Assembly (NCBI GenBank): GCA_028876585.1
Contig: JAGWRL010000007.1
Span: 1 to 11,664 of the forward strand
From: Pseudomonadota bacterium
Lineage (GTDB): Bacteria > Pseudomonadota > Alphaproteobacteria > Rhizobiales > Beijerinckiaceae
DNA length: 11,664 nucleotides
Reading direction: 5' to 3'
Every line of letters begins with the position of its first letter. Within the stretch, counting starts at the first letter, position 1. The notes beneath the pieces are model-generated. The model searched no databases, had not been told where the DNA came from, and saw only the letters and a list, made by a program, of their open reading frames with translations. Made by a program: the position numbers and the translations under genes. This document shows positions 1-6,530 of this stretch, piece by piece.

Positions 1-546
1 CGGGATCGCGCGCGTCTGGTCGGAAAACAGCCCGCCCGGCGCGATCACGGGAACCTCGGCGCGCTCCGGCACGGCGAACCGCACCCAGGCGCCTTCATGC
101 GGCGCGGCCCAGGTGAAGCCGGGATGCAGCCCGCAGGCGTAAGGCATCGCCGCATCGCCGGAATTGGCGATTTCGAGCGCGATTTCAAACCCGTCGTCGG
201 CGAGGCGATATTCGACCGCCAGCGCGAAGCCGAAGGGATAGACGGCGCGGGTCGCCGCATCGTCGCGCGCCGTCAGCCGGGCGAAATCGCGCGTTTGCGT
301 TTCGAGCGCGAAGGTCAGCCGACGCGCGAACCCGTGCAAGCCGAGATCGTAGCGCTGGCCGCCGACGCGCGCGCCGTCGCGGGTCCAGCCGACGATCGGG
401 AACAGGATCGGGCTGGTGTCGGGCCAGATCGCGGCCTCGCCCGGCCACAGCCGCTCGACGCCGCCGATGCGCCAACTGCGCGCCTCGGCGCCGAGCCGCG
501 CCAGCCGCAGCGTGGCGTCGCCGCAGGCAAGAACGACGTCGCTCAC
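1..546 (-). CDS. Aldose 1-epimerase (galactose mutarotase-like) family protein, 3' part cut by window edge
   Basis: The visible 182 residues start at a GTG (complement of 544-546) that overlaps the TGA of the upstream phosphatase gene as GTGA, a sign of translational coupling. Residues 47-53 (ILFPIVG), the HGFAR motif at 71-75 and CGLHPGFTW at 138-146 match the mutarotase family, most like the LacX/YeaD branch. His71 and His141 sit where the two conserved histidines of the active site are expected. Family members interconvert alpha and beta anomers of aldoses or hexose phosphates, or are sugar-binding relatives, in the cytoplasm. The protein continues past position 1, so the catalytic glutamate expected near the C-terminus cannot be checked. 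The family assignment is firm; the substrate is unknown. Confidence 0.85.
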   Translation of the reverse strand, partial: MSDVVLACGDATLRLARLGAEARSWRIGGVERLWPGEAAIWPDTSPILFPIVGWTRDGARVGGQRYDLGLHGFARRLTFALETQTRDFARLTARDDAATRAVYPFGFALAVEYRLADDGFEIALEIANSGDAAMPYACGLHPGFTWAAPHEGAWVRFAVPERAEVPVIAPGGLFSDQTRAIP

Positions 547-1349
547 AAGATGACGCCCTCGGCTGCCGCGATCGCCGCCAGCGCCTCGCGCAAGGCCGGT
601 GTGCAGGCGAGCAGCGCGTTGCCCTTGTGCAAGCCGTCGCGGGCGAGGAAATCGCTGACATGGCCACCCGCCTCCGTCACCAGCGCGTTGCCGGCCAGAC
701 AATCCCAGGCGTTTATGTGATGCTCGATGAAAGCGTCGGTGCGGCCCGCCGCGACATAGGCCAGCGCCAGCGCGCCCGAGCCGCAGCGCATCACCGCCGC
801 GCCCTGGCCGACCACGCGGGTGGTGATGCCAAGGAACGTCTCCGGCCCCGAACGCATGTTCCAGCCGACTTCGATCGCCGCCGCGCGCATGTCGGGCGTC
901 GTCGACACCTTGATTGGCGCGCCGTTGAGAAAGGCGCCGCCGCCCCGCCCGGCCGCGAACAATTCGTCCTTGACCGGATCGAAGATCACGCCCGCCTCGG
1001 AATGGCCTTCCAGCGTCAGCGCGATCGAGACGCAGAAATGCGGGATGCCGCGGGCGAAATTGGCGGTGCCGTCGATCGGATCGACCACCCAGGTCGGCGC
1101 GCCGTCGCGCGCCTGCCGCCCCTCGCCCTCCTCGCCGATGAAGCCGTCGCCGGGGAATAGCGCGTGCAGCCGCGTCGCGACGAAGCGTTCGACCTCGCCG
1201 TCGACCTCGGTCAGGAAATCCTGCGGCCCCTTCAGGCCGACCGTGAACGAGGCGCGGTCGGCGAAGCGGCGTTGCGCGATCTCGCCCGCCTCGCGCGCGA
1301 TGGCCGCGGCGGCGTGGAGACGGAGGCCGCGCTCTCGGGTGTCAAACAT
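543..1349 (-). CDS. Inositol monophosphatase (IMPase) family phosphatase
   Basis: The 268-residue product has the full set of metal-dependent IMPase motifs: IGEE at 71-74 (metal ligand Glu73), DPIDGTANF at 90-98 (Asp90, Asp93, Thr95) and INAWDCLAG at 212-220 (Asp216). Length is normal for the family. Such enzymes dephosphorylate inositol phosphates, histidinol phosphate, 3'-phosphoadenosine 5'-phosphate or fructose bisphosphate, and motifs alone do not separate SuhB, HisN and CysQ types. The ATG start is preceded by GAGGA (complement of about 1353-1357), and the gap to the thiL stop is only 9 bases, so the two genes are likely co-transcribed. Its own stop overlaps the start of the epimerase gene. 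The family is certain; the substrate is not. Confidence 0.93.
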   Translation of the reverse strand: MFDTRERGLRLHAAAAIAREAGEIAQRRFADRASFTVGLKGPQDFLTEVDGEVERFVATRLHALFPGDGFIGEEGEGRQARDGAPTWVVDPIDGTANFARGIPHFCVSIALTLEGHSEAGVIFDPVKDELFAAGRGGGAFLNGAPIKVSTTPDMRAAAIEVGWNMRSGPETFLGITTRVVGQGAAVMRCGSGALALAYVAAGRTDAFIEHHINAWDCLAGNALVTEAGGHVSDFLARDGLHKGNALLACTPALREALAAIAAAEGVIL

Positions 1350-1358
1350 GCATCCTCG

Positions 1359-2327
1359 CTAGAAATGGCTGTAGGCGGCGCGCGCGAAGCGCGTGGGTTG
1401 GCCGTCGAGGCCGGTGACGACAAGCCCCGAACCCGCCGTCACGCGCCCGATCGCGCGCACCGGAATGTGCGCTTGGCGCGCGGCGGCCTCGAAGGCCGGC
1501 GCCGAATCCGGCGGTACGGCGGCGAGCACCTCATAATCGTCGCCGCCGGTCGCCGCAATCTCGATTCCCCCCGGCTCGGCCGCGATCCAGGCGCGGGCGG
1601 CCTCCGACAGCGGCGCCTCGCGCAGATCGAGTTCGCCCCCCGCTTCGCTGGCGCGCAGCATTTTGGCGAGATCGCCGACCAGCCCGTCGGAGACGTCCAT
1701 CGCCGCGTCGGCGTGCCGCAAAGCGGCGGCGAGGCCGAGCCGGGGCTGCGGCAGCAGGTAGCGGTCGATGAGATGGGCGCGGTGACGCTCCGCCAGCGCC
1801 GGGCCGCCGCCGCGCCGCAGCGCCAGACCGAGCGCGGCGTCGCCGATGGTCCCCGTGACGAACAGAAGGTCGCCCGGCCGCGCCTGGGTGCGCACCGGCA
1901 TCGGCCCCGGCGCGACGCTGCCGAAGGCGGTGATCGACAGCGTCAGCGGCCCCGGCGTCTTGACCGTGTCGCCGCCGAGCAGCGGGCAACCATAGGTCTG
2001 CGCATCCTCCCCCAGACCTTGCGCGAACGCCTCCAGCCACGCCGGCGAAGCCTCGCCCGGCAGCGCCAGCGCCAGCAGGAAGCCGAGCGGCGTCGCGCCC
2101 TTGGCGGCCAGATCGGACAAATTGACGCGCAGGCTTTTCGCCGCGATCCGCTCGGGCGCATCGTCGGCGAAGAAATGCACGCCCGCCACCAGCGCATCCA
2201 CCGTCAGCACGAGGTCGCGCCCCGGCGGCGGCGTCAGCCGGGCGACGTCGTCCTTCAGCGCCAGCCCGGCCGCGCCGGCGATCGGCGCGAAATAGCGGGC
2301 GATGAGTTCGTCTTCGGTCAGCGACAT
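1359..2327 (-). CDS. thiL: Thiamine-phosphate kinase ThiL
   Basis: ThiL phosphorylates thiamine monophosphate with ATP to give thiamine diphosphate, the active cofactor, in the cytoplasm. The 322-residue product begins with the typical ELIARYFAPI segment (7-16), followed by DD at 26-27 in the Mg-ATP site, LTVDALVAGVHF at 41-52, GGDT at 118-121, DVSDGL at 211-216 and GGDDYE at 261-266, which is the usual motif order of the PurM/ThiL fold. Length matches the family. It is the first gene of a minus-strand unit with the IMPase-type phosphatase and the epimerase-like protein, and it is divergent from the small membrane protein gene. The ribosome binding site before the ATG is weak. No riboswitch-like structure is evident in the short leader, and no other thiamine gene is in view. 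Confidence 0.96.
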   Translation of the reverse strand: MSLTEDELIARYFAPIAGAAGLALKDDVARLTPPPGRDLVLTVDALVAGVHFFADDAPERIAAKSLRVNLSDLAAKGATPLGFLLALALPGEASPAWLEAFAQGLGEDAQTYGCPLLGGDTVKTPGPLTLSITAFGSVAPGPMPVRTQARPGDLLFVTGTIGDAALGLALRRGGGPALAERHRAHLIDRYLLPQPRLGLAAALRHADAAMDVSDGLVGDLAKMLRASEAGGELDLREAPLSEAARAWIAAEPGGIEIAATGGDDYEVLAAVPPDSAPAFEAAARQAHIPVRAIGRVTAGSGLVVTGLDGQPTRFARAAYSHF

Positions 2328-2425
2328 GCCGCATCTTAGGCCGGCCGGGCGCGGGCGGCGAGAGGCGGACCGGCTTTACGCGGCGGGAAAAGCGGTCTTT
2401 AAAGCGGCAAGTCCGGAGTCGCGCG
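2328..2425. promoter_or_regulatory. Divergent intergenic region between thiL and the membrane protein gene
   Basis: These 98 bases separate two divergently read genes, so promoters for both units probably lie here or at its edges. The AT-richer patch around 2386-2404 is the only likely melting region. I cannot point to a convincing pair of -35 and -10 boxes for either direction. A CCGGAG ribosome binding site at 2413-2418 serves the plus-strand gene. Confidence 0.35.
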
Positions 2426-2758
2426 ATGACCTTCCTCGAACAGCAAAGCCGCCGCTGGCGCCGCCTCGATCGCGTCGTCCGGCTGATCATCGTCAACTGG
2501 GCGCTCGGCATGGCGGTGGGCGCGACGCTCGCGCTGGGCATGTTGGCGTTCGACGTGTTCGGCCTGCGCACGCTGCTGTGGCGCTCCGACATCGCGCTGG
2601 CGGGGACGGTGCTGTTCGTGGGCATGTTCGCGCTCAGCTTCGGCGGCGTGGTCGCCGCCACCGCGGCGATGCGCGCCGGCCGCGACGACGACGACGAACC
2701 GCGCGGCGGCCGGCGCGCCCCCGCCCCCGCTTATGTCGCCGCGCGCGGCGCCCGCTAA
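2426..2758 (+). CDS. Small two-helix inner membrane protein, function unknown
   Basis: The 110-residue protein has a basic N-terminus (RRWRRLDR at 9-16), two hydrophobic stretches at about 18-42 and 56-80, and a charged, disordered-looking C-terminal tail with DDDD at 87-90 followed by Arg, Pro and Ala. The positive N-terminus suggests both ends face the cytoplasm with a short external loop. The ATG has a CCGGAG ribosome binding site 7 bases upstream, and G/C at third codon positions is high, which supports real coding. It is followed after 14 bases by the dehydrogenase gene, so the two are probably co-transcribed. I recognise no named family; it looks like a conserved alphaproteobacterial hypothetical membrane protein. 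Confidence 0.75.
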   Translation: MTFLEQQSRRWRRLDRVVRLIIVNWALGMAVGATLALGMLAFDVFGLRTLLWRSDIALAGTVLFVGMFALSFGGVVAATAAMRAGRDDDDEPRGGRRAPAPAYVAARGAR

Positions 2759-2772
2759 CGGAGTTTTGTTTG

Positions 2773-3678
2773 ATGGATATTCGTTTCGACGGCCGGGTCG
2801 CCATCGTCACCGGCGCCGGCGGCGGCTTGGGCCGCTGTCACGCGCAGGGCCTTGCCGCGCGTGGGGCGAAAGTGGTGGTCAACGACCTCGGCCCCGGCGG
2901 CGCGCCCTCGGATTCGGCGCGCAAGGTCGTCGCCGAGATCGAGGCGGCGGGCGGCGTCGCGCTGGCGAACGGCGCCGACGTCGCCAACGCCGCACAGGCG
3001 GCCGAGATGATCGCCAGCGCCGAAAAGGCGTGGGGGCGGGTCGATATTCTCGTCAACAACGCCGGCATCCTGCGCGACAAAAGCTTCGCCAAGATGGAGA
3101 TGGCCGATTTCGAAAAGGTCGTCGACGTGCATCTGATCGGCTCGGCCAATTGCACGAAAGCGGCGTGGAACGGCATGCGCGAGCGCAATTACGGGCGCAT
3201 CGTGTTCACCTCGTCGTCATCAGGGCTTTATGGCAATTTCGGCCAGGCCAATTACGGGGCGGCCAAGGCGGCGATGGTGGGCCTGATGAACGTGCTGCAC
3301 CAGGAGGGCGCCAAGAACAACATCCGCGTCAACACGCTGGCCCCGACCGCGCGCACGGCGATGACCGAGAACCTGCTGCCCGCCGACGCGGCCGCCCTGC
3401 TGGCGCCGGAAACGGTGACGCCCGGCCTGCTGTTTCTTGTGAGCGAGAACGCGCCCTCGCGCGTCATCCTCGGCGCCGGCGCGGGCGCGTTCGCGGTGAC
3501 GCATATCCTGGAATCGCCCGGCGTTTATCTGCCCGAGCCTGAGCGCACGCCGGAGACGATCGCGGCGCGCTTCGCCGAGATCTCCGACCTCGCCCATTCG
3601 ACGCCGATGGAGAACGCGTTCGGCCAGACCTTCAAATTCACCACGCTCGCCGCGCGCGCGACCAAAGCCGGCGCCTAA
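2773..3678 (+). CDS. SDR-family dehydrogenase, MFE-2 / 3-hydroxyacyl-CoA dehydrogenase type
   Basis: The 301-residue protein is a classical short-chain dehydrogenase. It has TGAGGGLG at 13-20 for NAD(P) binding, NNAG at 95-98, and the catalytic set Ser148, Tyr161 and Lys165 within SSSGLYGNFGQANYGAAK. The VVNDLGPGG segment at 35-43, the GLYGNFGQANY motif and the long C-terminal extension (about 245-300) resemble the dehydrogenase domain of peroxisomal multifunctional enzyme 2 and its bacterial single-domain relatives, which oxidise (3R)-hydroxyacyl-CoA to 3-ketoacyl-CoA. The ATG start is chosen because CGGAG lies at 2759-2763 with 9 bases spacing; the frame is open further upstream but overlaps the membrane protein gene. 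A thiolase lies downstream beyond the methyltransferase pair and could take the ketoacyl-CoA product, which is inference. The exact substrate is unknown. Confidence 0.9.
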   Translation: MDIRFDGRVAIVTGAGGGLGRCHAQGLAARGAKVVVNDLGPGGAPSDSARKVVAEIEAAGGVALANGADVANAAQAAEMIASAEKAWGRVDILVNNAGILRDKSFAKMEMADFEKVVDVHLIGSANCTKAAWNGMRERNYGRIVFTSSSSGLYGNFGQANYGAAKAAMVGLMNVLHQEGAKNNIRVNTLAPTARTAMTENLLPADAAALLAPETVTPGLLFLVSENAPSRVILGAGAGAFAVTHILESPGVYLPEPERTPETIAARFAEISDLAHSTPMENAFGQTFKFTTLAARATKAGA

Positions 3679-3688
3679 CGGCCGGCTT
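3665..3688 (+). terminator. Candidate stem-loop terminator at the end of the dehydrogenase gene
   Basis: AAGCCGGC (3665-3672) pairs perfectly with GCCGGCTT (3681-3688) around an 8-base loop that contains the TAA stop codon. The stem is 8 base pairs and GC-rich. The bases after it (GCTTAGAGCGATTT) form only a weak T-rich run, so intrinsic termination may be incomplete. Confidence 0.4.
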
Positions 3689-3689
3689 G

Positions 3690-3842
3690 CTTAGAGCGAT
3701 TTCCGTTCGGATTGGATCAGCCGGCGTCATTCCCGCGAAAGCGGGAATCCAGCGGGACGCGACGTGCCCCGGCCCCTGGATCCCCGCTTTCGCAGGGATG
3801 ACAAGGAGGCGGCGGTTTGACTTGATCAGAAGGCGCTCTAAG
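3690..3842. repeat. Nested palindromic intergenic repeat, GTCATTCCCGCGAAAGCGGG type
   Basis: Two inner arms, 3726-3752 and the complement of 3776-3802, agree at 24 of 27 positions. Each arm is itself a hairpin; the left one is a 7-bp stem around a GAAA loop (TTCCCGC-GAAA-GCGGGAA, 3730-3747). Outside these lie shorter terminal arms: CTTAGAGCG at 3690-3698 and its exact complement CGCTCTAAG at 3834-3842, each followed inward by a GATCA. The right outer arm looks shortened by roughly ten bases relative to the left. Repeats with this core are widespread in alphaproteobacterial and some other proteobacterial intergenic regions, and their origin is usually taken to be a non-autonomous mobile palindrome. 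That family link is from memory and not searched. Confidence 0.85.
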
Positions 3843-3860
3843 CCGCCACAGGCTGTCGGC

Positions 3861-3889
3861 TTGCCAAAACTGCGCCGGCTATTTACAAT
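3861..3889 (+). promoter_or_regulatory. Sigma70-like promoter for the methyltransferase pair
   Basis: TTGCCA (3861-3866) and TACAAT (3884-3889) each match the consensus at 5 of 6 bases and are separated by the ideal 17 bases. The segment is AT-richer than its surroundings and lies 102 bases before the first ATG of the downstream frame. The predicted transcript would begin near 3896 and carry a leader of about 95 to 185 bases, depending on which start codon is used. Confidence 0.6.
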
Positions 3890-3924
3890 CCCTTAACAGA
3901 TGCGATAGCGCTGCTATGACGCTC

Positions 3925-3953
3925 CAATGCGGCGACTTCGGTCGCTGGCATTG
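3925..3953 (+). promoter_or_regulatory. UUCG-capped hairpin in the predicted leader
   Basis: CAATGC (3925-3930) pairs with GCATTG (3948-3953), and GCGAC (3932-3936) pairs with GTCGC (3941-3945) around a C(UUCG)G tetraloop, with one G-U pair and one bulged G between the two helices. This is a very stable RNA fold of about 12 pairs. It lacks a following T tract, so a leader structure or mRNA stabiliser fits better than a terminator. The function is inferred. Confidence 0.5.
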
Positions 3954-3966
3954 TCCAATTACGTTA

Positions 3967-3976
3967 CGTTAGGCCC
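3967..3976 (+). repeat. Ten-base motif CGTTAGGCCC, copy 1
   Basis: The same ten bases occur just upstream of each methyltransferase gene. This copy is within TTACGTTAGGCCC and ends 15 bases before the first ATG of the upstream gene. The other copy is at 5170-5179. It may be a shared control site or a coincidence. Confidence 0.35.
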
Positions 3977-3991
3977 AAACGATCTTTACAT

Positions 3992-5143
3992 ATGAATAGG
4001 AAGTCGTCGACTTCCGACCGTCCACCCTGGAGTTGCGCTTTGTCTGTCGAGAGCATTACGATTTTGCCTGAAGCTCCGGGTATGAAAACTATACTTTCCG
4101 AGCAATCGCGGGAGCAATTTGCGGCCAGTCAGGTCCAGATGACGCAGACCTGGTTCGAGAATGTGCGCCGCTCAGGCCGCAATGTCGACGAATTCATCGC
4201 CAAGCGCAAAGCGGCTTATCTGGTGCGCTGGCAGGAGGCGGGCCGCTATTTCGGCGCCGGCGGGCGCCTGCTCGATATCGGCGGCGGCAACAGCTATGAA
4301 GAACTGCTCGCCTATATCAAATCGATGAACTGGGACTACTGGTACACCGACATCGGCGAGAGCGAGACGCAACATTCCGCGCAACTGGCGAAGACGTTCG
4401 GGTTCGATCCCGCGCATTTCCGGCGCGGCCTCAATCACGAGTTGTTTTACGACGAAGCTTCGTTCGACGCGGTGTTCTCGTCGCATTGCATCGAGCATTC
4501 GATGGACCTGCGGCTGACGATGGTGCAGTTGAACCGGATTCTGAAGGTCGGCGGCAATCTCGTCGTCTCGATCCCGTTCGGCTTCGACGCGCAGCCCAAC
4601 CACCCCTATTTCCTGATGGAGCCCGACTGGCTGACGCTGTTCGAGGACGCCGGCTTCCGCATCCGCGCCTATCAGGTCGGCAACGAATATCCCGAGAACG
4701 GGCAGGATTTGATGATCGCGGCGCAAAAGGTCGGCCCGGTCGCGGATCGCTGCCGGCTCGACGTCGGCGGGTACGTCAAGACCAATTTCGATTTCCGCCC
4801 GTTCGACGATCCGGCGCTGGCCTATCACGGCGCGCGGATCGAGAAGCCCGATCACGTCATCCTCGAAGGCGCCGATTGGCGGATCGATCTGACGCTGGAG
4901 GCCGGCGTCGGCGAAGTGCTGCCGGTGTTCATCAGCCACAACTGGTCGGGCGTGGTGCGCGTCCAAAGCGGCCCCGACGCGATCTATGGCGACCTGTTCC
5001 GCCCGCAGGCGACGACGCAGGCGCTGCGGCTAAAACTGTCGGCGCCTTCGGAGGCGGGCCAGATCGTGCGAATGTCGCCTATCGGCAAGCGCGACCTCAG
5101 CCTGTCCTCGCAGGGCGTGTTCGTCGGCGTCATGACGCGTTGA
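3992..5143 (+). CDS. Class I SAM-dependent methyltransferase with C-terminal accessory beta domain (start uncertain)
   Basis: The longest frame gives 383 residues. The methyltransferase domain spans about 60-250: LLDIGGGN at 93-100 is the SAM-binding motif I, FDAVFSSHCIEH at 158-169 is the motif IV region, and LKVGGNLVVSIP at 184-195 follows. Residues 279-380 form a beta-rich domain with HNWSG at 316-320 and KRDLS at 366-370, which recurs in the next gene. The start is doubtful. ATG 3992 has no ribosome binding site, and a perfect palindrome covers its first codons. In-frame TTG 4040 has GGAG at 4029-4032, and ATG 4082 lies nearer the conserved part. Third-position GC is only 17 of 30 before 4082. 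The substrate is unknown; a polysaccharide or glycan is possible but not shown. Confidence 0.88.
   Translation: MNRKSSTSDRPPWSCALSVESITILPEAPGMKTILSEQSREQFAASQVQMTQTWFENVRRSGRNVDEFIAKRKAAYLVRWQEAGRYFGAGGRLLDIGGGNSYEELLAYIKSMNWDYWYTDIGESETQHSAQLAKTFGFDPAHFRRGLNHELFYDEASFDAVFSSHCIEHSMDLRLTMVQLNRILKVGGNLVVSIPFGFDAQPNHPYFLMEPDWLTLFEDAGFRIRAYQVGNEYPENGQDLMIAAQKVGPVADRCRLDVGGYVKTNFDFRPFDDPALAYHGARIEKPDHVILEGADWRIDLTLEAGVGEVLPVFISHNWSGVVRVQSGPDAIYGDLFRPQATTQALRLKLSAPSEAGQIVRMSPIGKRDLSLSSQGVFVGVMTR
3999..4015. promoter_or_regulatory. Perfect 17-base palindrome over the first codons of the methyltransferase frame
   Basis: GGAAGTCG, T, CGACTTCC form an exact 8+1+8 dyad. It could be a repressor operator downstream of the 3861-3889 promoter, or an RNA hairpin in the leader. 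Its position over codons 3-8 of the longest frame is one reason to suspect that translation starts later, at 4040 or 4082. Confidence 0.4.
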
Positions 5144-5169
5144 CGCGCGCCGTTTCTGAAACCCTTTAG

Positions 5170-5179
5170 CGTTAGGCCC
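5170..5179 (+). repeat. Ten-base motif CGTTAGGCCC, copy 2
   Basis: Second copy of the motif at 3967-3976, here within TTAGCGTTAGGCCC and ending 6 bases before the ATG of the second methyltransferase gene. The embedded TAGG (5173-5176) may also serve as a weak ribosome binding site, as no better one is present. Confidence 0.35.
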
Positions 5180-5185
5180 TGGCAA

Positions 5186-6457
5186 ATGTCGCAACACTCG
5201 CTCGCGTTGATGACCAACGGCGAGGCGGCGCAGGCGAGATTGCTCGCCGCGCTCGCCTGCCCCGACACGGGCGGCGCGCTCGATGTCGAGGCGCTGGAGA
5301 CCGCCGGCCGCGCCATCCGCCGCGGCGCGATCTTCAACCGCGACAGCGGCGCGCGGGTCGGCAAAATCGAGAATTTTCAGGTCGATTTCGTGCGCCCCGG
5401 CGACGGCGACAGCCGCGAGGCATTGCAGGCGCGCGCGCGGGCGGGCGAAATCCCGCTCCGCACCGATACCGTCGCGCAATGGCGGTTGACGCCGCATTCG
5501 GCCGAGGCGATCGCCTATAGCGCGCCGACCATCAAGCTCAACGCCTATGAGATGATCGCCGTCGACCAGCCCGGCTCGACGATCAGCTTCGAGGCGAGCG
5601 GCGAGGTCGAACTGGTGCTGTTCGCGCATTCCTGGTCCGGAATGGTCGAACTCCGCTATCTCGACGCGCTCACGACAATCGACCTCTACGCGCCGCATAC
5701 GGTGATCCCGCATCCGGTGCGGATCGATCTCGGCGCCGCGCCGACCCAGGTCGAAATCAGGATCACCGGCGCCAAGAGCGATCTCTCGTTCGGCCGCCAG
5801 TGCCTGTTCGGCGGTTATCGCGTCAAGACCGGCCAGTTCGCGCCGCTGCGCCACAACAAGGAAGCCAAGGTGCGCGGCGCGTCGTTCACCGCCGCCTTCC
5901 ACCGCCTGCTCGCCGATACGCCCGACGACGGCGTTCTGCTCGATCTCGGCGGCGGCAACCGGCAGGTCGACGACGCCCGCTACATCAACGCCGATTACGC
6001 CGATTACGCCGAGCCCGACCTGATCGCGGACGCGACGAAACTGCCGTTCCGCGACAATTCGGTCGACGCCGTCTATTCGACCGGCGTGTTCGAGCACATC
6101 AACGATCCGCAGCGGGCCGGGGCGGAGGTGGCGCGGGTGCTGAAGCCCGGCGGCAGGGCGCTGATCGGCTGGGCCTTCATGCAGCCGATCCACAGCGAGG
6201 GCCAGCATTTCTACAACGCGACGCCGTGGGGCGTCGAGCGCGCCTTCGCGGCGCTGAAGCCGAAGGGGTTCTGGTACGACACCTCGTTCGCGTTCCTGGT
6301 GCGCTGGGGCGCCAATGTCTCGGGCCTGCGCGGGCTGGTGCCGGACGAGGAGATCGAGCAGGTCTGCGCCACGCTCGCGCGCTGGGACACGTTGATCCCG
6401 GCGACGCACAAATCCTACATGGCGAACGGGGTGTGGGGCGAATTCGAGAAGGCGTGA
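5186..6457 (+). CDS. Trm112-like head, accessory beta domain and class I SAM-dependent methyltransferase fusion
   Basis: The 423-residue protein has three parts. Residues 17-70 ([15 protein letters not shown]...) resemble the Trm112/UPF0434 fold but keep only one of its usual zinc cysteines (Cys25). Residues 110-210 repeat the beta domain of the preceding gene, with HSWSG at 148-152 and KSDLS at 197-201. Residues 225-423 are a methyltransferase with VLLDLGGGN at 250-258, DATKLPF at 282-288, VFEHINDP at 301-308 and [13 protein letters not shown] at 319-331. It begins 42 bases after the first methyltransferase gene and shares its direction, so the two are likely one transcript. Methyl transfer from SAM is expected; the acceptor is unknown. 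A tandem DYADYA (270-275) follows the first strand after motif I. The annotation is sure for the fold, open for the substrate. Confidence 0.9.
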   Translation: MSQHSLALMTNGEAAQARLLAALACPDTGGALDVEALETAGRAIRRGAIFNRDSGARVGKIENFQVDFVRPGDGDSREALQARARAGEIPLRTDTVAQWRLTPHSAEAIAYSAPTIKLNAYEMIAVDQPGSTISFEASGEVELVLFAHSWSGMVELRYLDALTTIDLYAPHTVIPHPVRIDLGAAPTQVEIRITGAKSDLSFGRQCLFGGYRVKTGQFAPLRHNKEAKVRGASFTAAFHRLLADTPDDGVLLDLGGGNRQVDDARYINADYADYAEPDLIADATKLPFRDNSVDAVYSTGVFEHINDPQRAGAEVARVLKPGGRALIGWAFMQPIHSEGQHFYNATPWGVERAFAALKPKGFWYDTSFAFLVRWGANVSGLRGLVPDEEIEQVCATLARWDTLIPATHKSYMANGVWGEFEKA

Positions 6458-6520
6458 TCGCGTTTTCCCAAGGTCGCCGTTGCAAACGCGCCGCGCCTGC
6501 GGCATGTCGGTCACACCAAG

Positions 6521-6525
6521 GGAGG
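6521..6525 (+). promoter_or_regulatory. Strong ribosome binding site fixing the thiolase start
   Basis: GGAGG lies 5 bases before ATG 6531. The frame is open back to an ATG at 6480, but that start has no such site and would add residues absent from normal thiolases. Confidence 0.85.
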
Positions 6526-6530
6526 AATTC

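Larger units (their letters stand above)
3679..3991. other. 313-base non-coding gap: repeat element, promoter and structured leader
   Basis: This is the only gap above 300 bases in the window. Its left half is a nested inverted repeat (3690-3842). Its right half (3843-3991) is clearly poorer in GC than the rest of the window and carries a sigma70-like promoter, a small hairpin (ATAGC 3905-3909 with GCTAT 3913-3917) and a stronger UUCG-capped hairpin. The short open frame through the repeat translates to VIPAKAGIQ...PWIPAFAGM, the familiar spurious translation of this repeat type, and is not a gene. Confidence 0.8.

Noticed and set aside
1164..2339. Long open plus-strand frame opposite thiL
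   Set aside because: ThiL motifs are complete on the minus strand; the plus-strand translation is Arg-rich and unstructured.
2302..2772. Upstream extension of the dehydrogenase frame
   Set aside because: It overlaps the membrane protein gene, is Arg-rich, and the ribosome binding site at 2759-2763 supports the start at 2773.
3687..3896. Open frame of 69 codons across the intergenic repeat
   Set aside because: Its translation (VIPAKAGIQ, PWIPAFAGM) is the standard product of reading through this palindromic repeat; it has no ribosome binding site.
4486..5169. Second plus-strand frame inside the first methyltransferase gene
   Set aside because: It is an out-of-frame shadow with Arg-rich composition and no motif, inside a gene with clear SAM-binding motifs.
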